Assembly: GCA_902765655.1 (NCBI GenBank)
Contig: CACXAK010000063.1
Span: forward strand, 1-11,168
DNA: 11,168 nt
From: an uncultured bacterium
Lineage (GTDB): Bacteria > Cyanobacteriota > Vampirovibrionia > Gastranaerophilales > Gastranaerophilaceae
Reading direction: 5' to 3'
Below the pieces are notes generated by a model that did no database searches, was not told the origin of the DNA, and saw only the letters and a list, made by a program, of their open reading frames with translations. Positions 4,824 to 11,168 of this stretch are shown here, piece by piece. The position numbers and the translations under genes were made by a program. Within the stretch, counting starts at the first letter, position 1. Each line of letters begins with the position of its first letter.

Positions 4824-5693
4824 ATGTTAAATTTTGAATCCGTAAGAAATATCGCATATTTAGAGCCGGAAACAAGTTTCAGCGCAATGGCAGTTGATGA
4901 ATTTTGTAACATGTATAATATGAATTGCTTTACAACACCGCTTAACAATATTAAGCAGGTTGTTGAATATGTCGAACAAAATCCTGACACTTTGGGAGTT
5001 TTACCGGTAGAAAACACTTTAGACGGTACAATCAGAGAAACTTTTGACTACATTATGTCAACAAAAAATCCAAATATCAGAATTTTGTCAGAAATAATTA
5101 TGCCGATTGAATATTGCCTGCTTTCAAAAACAACCGAATTATACAGTATTACAAATCTAATTGCTTCCCCAAGAATGATTTCAAAATGTCAGGATTTTAT
5201 AAAAAACGAGATGCCGATGCATCATACAATTATTGAAGCTGCATCTATGTTTGAAGCTGCGAATGAATTGAGAAATTACAACCTGACTTATGCTTCCATC
5301 GGCAACAGAAAAATTGCGCAGGAAAATATGCTAAACATTTTAAAAGAAAATATTCACGATGACAAAAATAACAAAACAAGATACATATTAATAGGTGACA
5401 TGGAAACCACCCCGACAGGAAAAGACAAAACTACGGTTGCATTCCGTACAAATCACACTCCGGGGGCATTATTGAAAATTTTGAGCGTATTTCTTGAACA
5501 TAACATTAATCTTTCATACATTTCATCACAACCGTCACGTTCGAATCCTGATGAATATATTTTCATAGTAAATTTTGACGGCCACGTTCAGGGCTCTAAC
5601 ATGTTGAAAGCAATTGACGAAATAAAGCCAAAAACATCATTCTTTAGATATTTGGGCTCATATAAAGCAGGAACAGAAGTAAAATTACAATGA
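4824..5693 (+). CDS. pheA: Prephenate dehydratase (monofunctional, with ACT domain)
   Basis: Converts prephenate to phenylpyruvate, the committed step to phenylalanine. The catalytic part (about 10-190) has GVLPVENTLDG (59-69) matching the family GVxPxENSxxG, and NNKTRYILIG (182-191) carrying the Thr-Arg of the catalytic TRF motif as TRY. The ACT domain (about 204-282) shows GALLKILSVF and INLSYISSQPSR. At 289 residues there is no room for a chorismate mutase domain. Oddities: the normal opening YLGPxGTFS is YLEPETSFS (12-20), and the regulatory ESRP is SSQP (235-238), losing the Glu and Arg known from other enzymes to matter for phenylalanine feedback. Activity is likely; feedback sensitivity is doubtful. 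AGAAGG lies about 9 bases before the ATG. The gene is divergent from the protease and ends in a terminator. Confidence 0.9.
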   Translation: MLNFESVRNIAYLEPETSFSAMAVDEFCNMYNMNCFTTPLNNIKQVVEYVEQNPDTLGVLPVENTLDGTIRETFDYIMSTKNPNIRILSEIIMPIEYCLLSKTTELYSITNLIASPRMISKCQDFIKNEMPMHHTIIEAASMFEAANELRNYNLTYASIGNRKIAQENMLNILKENIHDDKNNKTRYILIGDMETTPTGKDKTTVAFRTNHTPGALLKILSVFLEHNINLSYISSQPSRSNPDEYIFIVNFDGHVQGSNMLKAIDEIKPKTSFFRYLGSYKAGTEVKLQ

Positions 5694-5720
5694 AAAGACC
5701 CCTTTGCAGGGGTCTTTTTT
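5693..5720. terminator. Bidirectional rho-independent terminator between pheA and the lipoprotein-like gene
   Basis: AGACCCC (5696-5702) and GGGGTCT (5709-5715) form a perfect 7-bp stem, extendable with A-T pairs to 10, around the loop TTTGCA. It is followed by T5716-5720 on the plus strand and preceded by A5693-5695, which gives a shorter T-run on the minus strand. It begins within the pheA stop codon and lies 26 bases past the stop of the convergent gene. Confidence 0.92.
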
Positions 5721-5745
5721 CACTTGTGCTTATTTTATTGCCTGA

Positions 5746-6884
5746 TTATTTATTGTTGCATACACCGTAATGTTGTTCAGCGAATTCATCATCACGTTGT
5801 CTGATATACAAAAGTTTTAATTCTTCATCATTCAATTTAACAGTTTTTGCTTTTGTAATATGATCTTCAGTTGAATATTGAGGATCTCTGCTCCATTTAA
5901 TCTTAGGATCACTTGCAATTAAATCTGTAAGAAGAATTGAATTCTTCTGTAAATAACCCTTGCTGAATCTGCCATCTTCTCTGTATAAACCTGTTTCAGG
6001 ATCATAAGAATATACATCTACCGAATCACCGCGAGTTTGTACAAAATATCTTTGAACTAAATCGTTATCATAGATTGTTGATTTTTCATCAGCAGGATTT
6101 TTATATGTTTCAATAAATAAACCTTTTGGAGAAACTAACTTCTTACCACCGTATGTTTCGATAGTAAATCTTGATGTAGGAATTCTGTATACATCTTTAC
6201 CCCAACCGGTGTGTTTACCTCTCCAGTCAAAATCTTCTCTGTCATATACCAATATATTTTTAGAAGATTCTAATAAGTTTGCATCCGCTTTGAAGTTTTC
6301 ACCGTATTCCCAATCACGTGTACCTTCATAATGAACTATATTTCTTCTTGACGGATCATCATCGTCAATATCGAAAGTTTTATTCCATTTATCTAACGTA
6401 TCCAATGGAATAGGTTTATTCCAATCGCACATCCATTTAACAATTGTGTCATGAGTAACGTGATAACTTCCTGTATCAACAACTATTGTGTCATGGATTG
6501 TATCATGATCTACAATATACTTATAAATTGTATCTCTGTTCCTTTACCATGCTTACTTATATAGTATGCCGTATCATTTGTGGTTGCTGTTGCAGATGCA
6601 CTGTCATGACCTTCAGCATAAGCATATGCGTATGCTTCACCCTTATCACTACAACTCGATAGTACGGAAGGAGCAGCGGTTAATAATAATAATGAACCTA
6701 CACCTGCCATCGTTGCATTACGCATTGCATTACCTGTTTTGCCTTTTTCCTTTTGTCCAAAATAAATTGAAGCAGTTAAACCCTGATCTTCAACAGGTTT
6801 TTGTTCCGGTTGAGGATTTTCAACTGCTTTATGAGCCAATCTTGAATGACCATAATTAAAATTAGTAACTGAATTAACTAGCAT
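5746..6884 (-). pseudogene. Lipoprotein-like gene with DTI repeats, split by a one-base frameshift
   Basis: Two adjacent frames read as one gene. The first starts at 6884 after a perfect AGGAGG and runs 114 codons, then leaves frame at the AAA codon (6545-6543). Adding one A there restores a continuous frame to the stop at 5746, about 379 residues. Without that correction the first frame ends at 6510. The second frame's first ATG (6432) lacks a ribosome binding site and cuts into a repeat region. Repeats of the type DTxYxxI/HDTIV span the junction (NDTAYYI before; RDTIYKYI, DHDTIHDTIVV and HDTIVKW after), strong evidence for one ancestral protein. Residues 58-78 are hydrophobic and end in LSSC, a lipobox, but about 55 polar residues precede it, unusual for a lipoprotein. 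The roughly 230-residue C-terminal part is unrecognised. True mutation, phase variation or a sequencing error are all possible. Confidence 0.75.
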
Positions 6885-7040
6885 ATTTTTGCCTCCTATT
6901 ATTTGCTTTTACTTTTTTTAAACCAAAACATTTTTTTACTTGCTACCATGAAAAATAAAAAAAGAAGACAAACATGCAAAAAACAAGCTATGCACAAGTT
7001 TCAGGCATAAAATCCAAGTTAATATTTCTTAATAAACTGT

Positions 7041-8057
7041 TTATTGAGCTAATTTTTCACGTACCAATGTTTCAACCTGAGCCAAGATATCGGGGTTTTG
7101 TTCCAAGTACTCTTTTGCTTTTTCTCTGCCCTGACCAAGTTTTTCATCATTGAAACTAAACCATGCACCTGCTTTGTTTACAATATTTAAGTTTACGGCA
7201 ACATCAAGAATATTCCCGATTTTTGAAATCCCTTTACCGAAAATAATATCGAACTCAGCAGATCTGAAAGGTGGGGCAACTTTATTTTTCAGTACTCTTA
7301 CACGAACATGAATACCTACTTCTCCGTCATCTCCTTTAAGAGTTTCCGTTTTTCTGATTTCCATACGAACAGACGAATAATACTTCAGAGCATTACCGCC
7401 TGTTGTTGTTTCAGGATTACCATACATTACACCAATTTTCATTCTCAATTGGTTAATAAAAATAACTGTTGTATTTGTTTTACCTATTACACCCGTCAAT
7501 TTTCTGAGTGCTTTTGACATCAAACGTGCCTGAAGCCCCATTTGCTGATCTTCCATAGAACCTTCAATTTCGGCTTTTGGAACGAGAGCGGCAACTGAAT
7601 CGACAACAACAATATCAACAGCGCCGGAGCGAACAAGTTCTTCTGTAATATCAAGTGCCTGTTCTCCTGTATCAGGCTGTGAAATTAACAAATTATCAAC
7701 ATCAACACCGAGATTTCTTGCATATTCAGGATCAAGAGCATGCTCTGCATCAACATAAGCAGCTATTCCGCCTTTTTTTTGACATTCTGCAACGATGTGC
7801 TGAGCAAGAGTTGTTTTACCTGAGGATTCAGGGCCGTACACCTCAATAATACGACCTCTCGGAATCCCACCGATACCAAGAGCAACATCTAACGACAGCG
7901 CACCCGTAGGAATAGAATCAACACTTACGGTTGCTTTATCCCCAAGTTTCATAATAGAGCCCTTGCCAAAATCTTTTTCAATTTTTTCTATTGCAAGCTT
8001 TAGAGCTTTATTTCTTTCTTCACTAATATTTACTTCCGGTGCTTCTTTTGTTGCCAT
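7041..8057 (-). CDS. recA: Recombinase A
   Basis: RecA forms ATP-dependent filaments on single-stranded DNA, pairs homologous strands, and triggers LexA self-cleavage in the SOS response. The 338 residues are a full-length, somewhat short-tailed RecA. The Walker A box GPESSGKT is at 75-82, Walker B runs through VDIVVVDSVAALVP (147-160), the L1 region contains EIEGSMEDQQMGLQARLMS (163-181), and the L2 loop with GNPETTTGGNALK (213-225) is intact. The C-terminal domain ends QVETLVREKLAQ without the long acidic tail found in E. coli RecA. GAGGAT lies about 8 bases before the ATG at 8057. A palindrome at 8103-8132 overlaps the probable promoter region. The helix-turn-helix gene upstream ends 97 bases before recA, so recA probably has its own promoter. 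Confidence 0.98.
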   Translation of the reverse strand: MATKEAPEVNISEERNKALKLAIEKIEKDFGKGSIMKLGDKATVSVDSIPTGALSLDVALGIGGIPRGRIIEVYGPESSGKTTLAQHIVAECQKKGGIAAYVDAEHALDPEYARNLGVDVDNLLISQPDTGEQALDITEELVRSGAVDIVVVDSVAALVPKAEIEGSMEDQQMGLQARLMSKALRKLTGVIGKTNTTVIFINQLRMKIGVMYGNPETTTGGNALKYYSSVRMEIRKTETLKGDDGEVGIHVRVRVLKNKVAPPFRSAEFDIIFGKGISKIGNILDVAVNLNIVNKAGAWFSFNDEKLGQGREKAKEYLEQNPDILAQVETLVREKLAQ

Positions 8058-8080
8058 TATTTTATCCTCACAAATATTGA

Positions 8081-8132
8081 GTTATACCCTCAAACTACAT
8101 CATTGACATAATATAACATCATACTATGTCAA
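8081..8132 (-). promoter_or_regulatory. recA promoter region with a 30-bp palindrome (candidate operator)
   Basis: TTGACATAATAT (8103-8114) and ATACTATGTCAA (8121-8132) are reverse complements except at one position, around the 6-base centre AACATC. A -10-like TATAAC lies at 8086-8081 on the minus strand, about 25 bases before the start codon. The palindrome covers the place of its -35 box, where no clear TTGACA is correctly spaced. That is where a repressor would act. The sequence matches neither the E. coli LexA box (CTG-N10-CAG) nor the Gram-positive one (GAAC-N4-GTTC). Confidence 0.45.
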
Positions 8133-8154
8133 ATACGGACGAATAATTTTAATA

Positions 8155-8670
8155 TTATTCCCAAATATAAATTTCTTTTTTCTTATAGAAACCGAAACCA
8201 ACTGATTTGTAGCTGTTTACTTCATTTTTCAACTGATAGATTTCTTTATTTAAATCAACAATTTTTTGTTTTAAAGATTCATTATCAGTTTTACATCTGA
8301 TAAGCTCAACAACCACATCATCCATTCCTTCAAGTTTTTGATCAATAACTTTGGAAATTTTTTCGCTTAATTTGTTTTCTAAATCCTGTAATGAATTCAA
8401 AATACTTCTCACTGCAGGATTTGATGAGCCAGCAACAGCGACAGCAGTTGATTTTGAAGCAATTGGATCAGTAGCACCATTCATCTGTGCCTGTACTTTT
8501 CGTAAATTCTTTACTTCGTCATAAGAAAAATATGTGAAACCTTTTTCATTTTTTCTTGGTCTGATTGAAGCTTTTTTGCATAATTCGACAATTTCTTTAT
8601 TGTCAGTTTTCAAAATCGTCCTAACTTCCTGAGGAGTTAAAGTTTTTTCTTCAGCTTTTTCTTTTATCAT
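8155..8670 (-). CDS. MerR-like helix-turn-helix protein with C-terminal coiled coil
   Basis: The 171-residue product is not one I can name. Residues 11-60 (LTPQEVRTIL, IVELCKKASIRP, FTYFSYDEVKNLRKVQ) follow the plan of a MerR-type winged helix domain: a helix-turn-helix, then a short wing leading to a YxxxDxxxLRxI-like motif. A polar Ala/Ser linker (about 61-85) follows, then a long heptad-like region (86-154, with LNSLQDLENKLSEKISKVID and LKQKIVDLNKEIYQLKNEV) predicted to form a coiled coil. A short aromatic tail, GFGFYKKKEIYIWE, ends it. There is no effector domain as in ordinary MerR regulators. The layout recalls RacA of Bacillus, which tethers DNA to the cell pole, so DNA organisation is as plausible as transcription control. 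AGGTAAA precedes the ATG. The promoter has repeated TTCATG sites, possibly for autoregulation. Confidence 0.75.
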   Translation of the reverse strand: MIKEKAEEKTLTPQEVRTILKTDNKEIVELCKKASIRPRKNEKGFTYFSYDEVKNLRKVQAQMNGATDPIASKSTAVAVAGSSNPAVRSILNSLQDLENKLSEKISKVIDQKLEGMDDVVVELIRCKTDNESLKQKIVDLNKEIYQLKNEVNSYKSVGFGFYKKKEIYIWE

Positions 8671-8706
8671 TTTACCTATCCCTATAAAACAACACTTACC
8701 AATATC

Positions 8707-8735
8707 ATACTATTACATTTTCATGATGTAGGCAA
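8707..8735 (-). promoter_or_regulatory. Promoter of the helix-turn-helix/coiled-coil gene
   Basis: TTGCCT (8735-8730) and TAGTAT (8712-8707) on the minus strand are separated by 17 bases. The -10 hexamer is the same as proposed for rpsJ. The start site would be near 8700, about 30 bases before the start codon. Confidence 0.5.
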
Positions 8736-8757
8736 ATTATTTTCATGGATTCATGAA
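8720..8757. promoter_or_regulatory. TTCATG palindrome and extra half-site around the promoter (candidate operator)
   Basis: TTCATG-GATT-CATGAA (8742-8757) is a perfect 6-bp-arm palindrome ending 6 bases upstream of the -35 hexamer. A third TTCATG (8720-8725) lies in the -35/-10 spacer, 22 bases from the first, about two helical turns. Placement on and next to the promoter suggests a regulator site, perhaps for the encoded helix-turn-helix protein itself. Confidence 0.35.
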
Positions 8758-8801
8758 GAAATGTTAAGAAAAATTAACTTAAAAATTTTATGGCATTTAT
8801 A

Positions 8802-9854
8802 TTAAATCATTCTGCTTTTTAATTCATCTATGCTGTCCGAACCATATTTAAGCAAAATCTCGTTTACAAGAACCCACGCTATTCTTGCTTCCGCAACAAC
8901 AGCGCATGATTCAACAGCACAAACATCAGATCTTTCGTAATGCGCTTTGGCTTTTTCATTTGTTTTTGAATCAATGGATTCCAGTGGTTTCATCATGGTC
9001 GGAATCGGTTTCATCACGGCAGAAACAACCAAATCCTGTCCGTTTGTCATACCTCCTTCAACTCCGCCTGCATGATTTGATGTTCTGCATATTTCTCCGT
9101 CTTTTATTTCAAACTCATCATGATATTCGCTGCCGCATAATCCAAGCGGATTGTCGCCTATTTCAACGGCTTTAATTGCAGGAATACTCATTACAACCTG
9201 AGCCAATCTTCCGTCTATACCTCTGTCCCAATGAACATGTGAACCCAGACCAACAGGAATATTTTTATATACAACAACAAATTTCCCGCCTACACTGTCA
9301 CCGTTTTCTTTGGCTAAATCTATTTCTTTATGGAATTTATCCGGGCAGCAAGCCGAACCTATCTGAGTTACCTCACTTGACCCTGATATTCCTATTTCTT
9401 TAAGTATAAGTTTTGCAACGGCGCCGACTGCAACCTCAATTGCAGTTTTTCTCGCACTTGAGCGCTCTAATATATTGCGCAAATCCTCCTGATTATATTT
9501 TACAGCTCCGGCATAATCAGCATGCCCCGGGCGATAAACAGAAAATGCCTTATCATCTGTCCGGTCATTAGGGGAAACACTCATAATTTTTTGCCAATTT
9601 TCAAAATCTCGATTTTTTACAACAAGTGTAATCGGAGAACCTAAAGCTTTACCAAAACGAACACCGGAAGTGATTTCTACCGTATCACTTTCTATTTTCA
9701 TTCTGTCGCCTCGCCCGTACCCCTGCTGACGGCGATGAAGCTCCGAATTTATAAAATCAATATCAATTCCTACGCCTGCAGGAACACCCTCAATTATTGC
9801 AGTAAGACTTTTTCCGTGACTTTCACCCGATGTCAAAAATCTGAATTTTTCCAT
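8802..9854 (-). CDS. aroC: Chorismate synthase
   Basis: Last step of the shikimate pathway: removal of phosphate from EPSP to make chorismate, requiring reduced FMN. Signatures in the 350 residues include SGESHGKSLTAIIEGVPAG (9-27), RRQQGYGRGDRM (41-52), RPGHADYAGAVKY (108-120), the conserved RSSARKTA (131-138), NHAGGVEGGMTNG (260-272) and RSDVCAVE (308-315). An in-frame TTG at 9878 could add eight residues, but I chose the ATG at 9854 because GAGAGG lies 7 bases upstream and MEKFRFLTSGESHG gives the usual family start. It follows the membrane methyltransferase gene by 59 bases, probably in the prfB operon, though a weak internal promoter is possible. It supplies chorismate for the prephenate dehydratase encoded on the other strand of this window. 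Confidence 0.97.
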   Translation of the reverse strand: MEKFRFLTSGESHGKSLTAIIEGVPAGVGIDIDFINSELHRRQQGYGRGDRMKIESDTVEITSGVRFGKALGSPITLVVKNRDFENWQKIMSVSPNDRTDDKAFSVYRPGHADYAGAVKYNQEDLRNILERSSARKTAIEVAVGAVAKLILKEIGISGSSEVTQIGSACCPDKFHKEIDLAKENGDSVGGKFVVVYKNIPVGLGSHVHWDRGIDGRLAQVVMSIPAIKAVEIGDNPLGLCGSEYHDEFEIKDGEICRTSNHAGGVEGGMTNGQDLVVSAVMKPIPTMMKPLESIDSKTNEKAKAHYERSDVCAVESCAVVAEARIAWVLVNEILLKYGSDSIDELKSRMI

Positions 9855-9877
9855 AATTTGCCTCTCAATTATGCTCA

Positions 9878-9906
9878 AGTTTAGCAGTTTTTTTAATCTT
9901 TTTCAA
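9878..9906 (-). promoter_or_regulatory. Possible internal promoter before aroC
   Basis: On the minus strand TTGAAA (9906-9901) and TAAACT (9883-9878) are separated by 17 bases. Both match the consensus at four or five of six positions. Transcription would start about 20 bases before the aroC start codon. In AT-rich DNA such matches arise by chance. Confidence 0.3.
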
Positions 9907-9913
9907 TAACCAA

Positions 9914-11002
9914 CTAATATACTCTTGGTATAAATCTGTATTTTACTTTTTCGCAATATTTTTTATAATCGTCGTCTTTTATCAAATTACGTTCTTCGGT
10001 TACTGCTCGCAGTACATAAACTGCAATCCACAATAACATTCCGATTGTCAGAACCACATCCCCCAAAATATTTAAATCACCCGCCGCATACAAAGGCACC
10101 ATTGTCAAAACAACATAACAAATCTGCATGGCATAATCTGGATGTCTTATAATATTATACGGAAAACCCGTCACAATTCCTCTGTTTGTAAGGTTCCCAA
10201 CTCTTGTACCAAGACGCAAAATCGCCATTGTTGAAATCAGATTTACAAAAATTACCAATATATAAATACTTATTCTCAAATATAAATTATCAATCGGTAT
10301 AAGCTCCTGCATCTGAATCGGGAAAAGTTTTTCGGTCAGCAGAATAAACGGATAAAAGCATATTAGACAGCTAAAAATTCCTAACGGAGTAGTATCAGCA
10401 TATTTTATTCTGTTTTTTAAAAAATCCGCTTCCGTCAGATAACTAACCGCAAAAATCAAAGTCGTAAGGGTAAACATAAGATTCAGCCACATATCAGCGG
10501 TATCATCAATATATTGCATAATCCCGCCCAAAATACCGTTTGACTGAATATACTGAACACTTTGATTGAACATTTCACTCAAAAAATCGATATTGTAGCC
10601 CATTTGAGGCAAAAATTTATTACACAACAAACTGAGAGAATAAACTCCAAAGAATGTTTTTATAAAAAGAATCATAAAAGATTGTTTTTCATTTTCTTTC
10701 AAATTCATATCCGATAATTTTTGTTCCAAACTACGCCCTTTCAGAAACTGACGCTTAAAAAATTCAAAAATTATTACATTTCTTGAATCTGAAATTGAAG
10801 CCGGTCTTAATTTTTTAAATATCGGATAAGCAAAAATTACATATAAAATATAATAAACACACAAAACCGAAAAATAACTAAACCACGGATTTTCAATATT
10901 TTGATTAAATAACGGACTGACAAAAAGAATTAACAATATTAATCCGTAAATCAAAACCGATGATAAATAATGTTTTAAAATATCTTTATTTGTAACTTCC
11001 AT
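9914..11002 (-). CDS. Integral membrane methyltransferase, ICMT/PEMT-like
   Basis: A 362-residue protein with about eight predicted membrane segments (near 13-30, 41-60, 108-127, 172-190, 207-222, 242-262, 290-305 and 312-332). The C-terminal third carries the motifs of the isoprenylcysteine carboxyl methyltransferase / phospholipid methyltransferase fold, which binds S-adenosylmethionine at the membrane: RGIVTGFPYNIIRHPDY (274-290, the RHPxY signature) and EERNLIKDDDYKKYCEKV (336-353) followed by RFIPRVY, equivalent to EExxL...Y..Y...V..R.iP. The N-terminal 240 residues are longer than in minimal members and include a charged loop at about 80-107. Bacteria generally lack prenylated CaaX proteins, so a lipid or small hydrophobic molecule is the likelier substrate; I cannot say which. 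Its start codon is 3 bases after the prfB stop and its binding site (GGGGAA) lies inside prfB, suggesting translational coupling. Confidence 0.8.
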   Translation of the reverse strand: MEVTNKDILKHYLSSVLIYGLILLILFVSPLFNQNIENPWFSYFSVLCVYYILYVIFAYPIFKKLRPASISDSRNVIIFEFFKRQFLKGRSLEQKLSDMNLKENEKQSFMILFIKTFFGVYSLSLLCNKFLPQMGYNIDFLSEMFNQSVQYIQSNGILGGIMQYIDDTADMWLNLMFTLTTLIFAVSYLTEADFLKNRIKYADTTPLGIFSCLICFYPFILLTEKLFPIQMQELIPIDNLYLRISIYILVIFVNLISTMAILRLGTRVGNLTNRGIVTGFPYNIIRHPDYAMQICYVVLTMVPLYAAGDLNILGDVVLTIGMLLWIAVYVLRAVTEERNLIKDDDYKKYCEKVKYRFIPRVY

Positions 11003-11005
11003 AAT

Positions 11006-11168
11006 TTATTCCCCAACTTTACTTCTGAGCCAACTTTCAACAAATCCGTCCAAATCTCCGTCCATAACACTGTCAACATTCCCGACTTCAAAGCCGGTTC
11101 TGTGGTCTTTAACCATTTTATAAGGATGAAAAACATAAGAACGAATTTGTGAACCAAAATCAATATTA
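11006..11168 (-). CDS. prfB: Peptide chain release factor 2, C-terminal end (5' part outside window)
   Basis: RF2 ends translation at UGA and UAA codons. The visible 54 codons read NIDFGSQIRSYVFHPYKMVK then DHRTGFEVGNVDSVMDGDLD and end in GFVESWLRSKVGE. This matches the RF2 C-terminal domain (fGsQIRsYvl.Py.mVKD.RT..e..n...VldGdld.Fi...L). RF1 has RTYNFPQ in the corresponding region, so RF2 is the better call. The catalytic GGQ loop, the stop-codon-reading SPF motif and any programmed frameshift lie upstream of this window and cannot be judged. The TAA stop (11008-11006) is 3 bases before the methyltransferase start, so the two genes are very probably co-transcribed. Confidence 0.93.
   Translation of the reverse strand, partial: NIDFGSQIRSYVFHPYKMVKDHRTGFEVGNVDSVMDGDLDGFVESWLRSKVGE

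Noticed and set aside
4824..5100. A fused chorismate mutase (P-protein) at the N-terminus of PheA.
   Set aside because: The dehydratase motifs begin at residue 12, leaving no room for an AroQ domain.
5746..6432. An independent 228-residue gene starting at 6432.
   Set aside because: No ribosome binding site; the frame is open upstream to 6543 and continues the DTI repeats of the preceding frame, so it is the second half of a frameshifted gene.
6541..6548. Programmed -1 frameshifting at the junction of the lipoprotein-like gene.
   Set aside because: The zero-frame codons GGT AAA GGA do not form an X-XXY-YYZ slippery heptamer. A one-base deletion explains the data more simply.
6899..6949. A 16-residue reading frame (MVASKKMFWFKKSKSK) just upstream of the lipoprotein-like gene.
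   Set aside because: Only a run of T precedes its ATG, with no binding site, and a Lys-rich short frame is expected by chance in this A-rich strand.
8058..8102. A classical LexA box upstream of recA.
   Set aside because: No CTG-N10-CAG or GAAC-N4-GTTC is present; the different palindrome at 8103-8132 is reported instead.
8760..8801. A terminator after aroC (GTTAA-GAAAAA-TTAAC, 8763-8778).
   Set aside because: A 5-bp A/T-rich stem without a following T-run on the minus strand is too weak to call.
9855..9878. A TTG start for aroC at 9878.
   Set aside because: The ATG at 9854 has GAGAGG 7 bases upstream and gives the conserved start; the TTG codon has no binding site.

Overview
This window looks like a chromosomal housekeeping region from a low-GC, non-photosynthetic relative of Cyanobacteria (Melainabacteria/Vampirovibrionia, possibly a gut Gastranaerophilales). 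This placement is inferred. The S10 protein has the middle and C-terminal motifs I associate with cyanobacterial S10 (PLPTKRRIYCVLRSPHVDK, RIIDIYDP, and the ending GVDIEVKL). Genes are AT-rich, and intergenic DNA carries palindromic repeats of kinds found scattered in many bacterial genomes. I see no tRNA, rRNA, CRISPR array, insertion sequence or prophage gene.

Layout. 1-1042 (minus): rpsJ (S10) with its own promoter and folded leader, then rplC (L3, cut by the window edge). Between them lie 210 bases with six candidate hairpins, a plausible cis-regulatory RNA. 1080-1460: a gene-free cluster of at least five different palindromic elements. 1464-1990 (minus): two small, related, unrecognised proteins. 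2292-4682 (minus): an exported M48 metalloprotease followed by an alpha-D-phosphohexomutase. 4824-5693 (plus): prephenate dehydratase, the only plus-strand gene, divergent from the protease and closed by a strong hairpin terminator. 5746-6884 (minus): a lipoprotein-like gene with Asp-Thr-Ile repeats, broken by a one-base frameshift. 7041-8670 (minus): recA and, upstream, a MerR-like helix-turn-helix plus coiled-coil protein; each has a palindrome in its promoter region. 8802-11168 (minus): prfB (3' end), an ICMT/PEMT-like membrane methyltransferase and aroC, probably one operon.

How the genes fit together. aroC and pheA both belong to aromatic amino acid synthesis: chorismate synthase makes the precursor and prephenate dehydratase commits it to phenylalanine. 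They lie on opposite strands about 3 kb apart, so they are not co-transcribed. rpsJ, rplC and prfB serve translation. RecA and its coiled-coil neighbour both concern DNA, but a functional link between them is only a guess.

I did not find a complete new multi-gene system. The best leads for something undescribed are the folded RNA before rplC, the two-hairpin rpsJ leader with helically phased half-sites upstream, the 30-bp palindrome before recA, and the paralogous small-protein pair.
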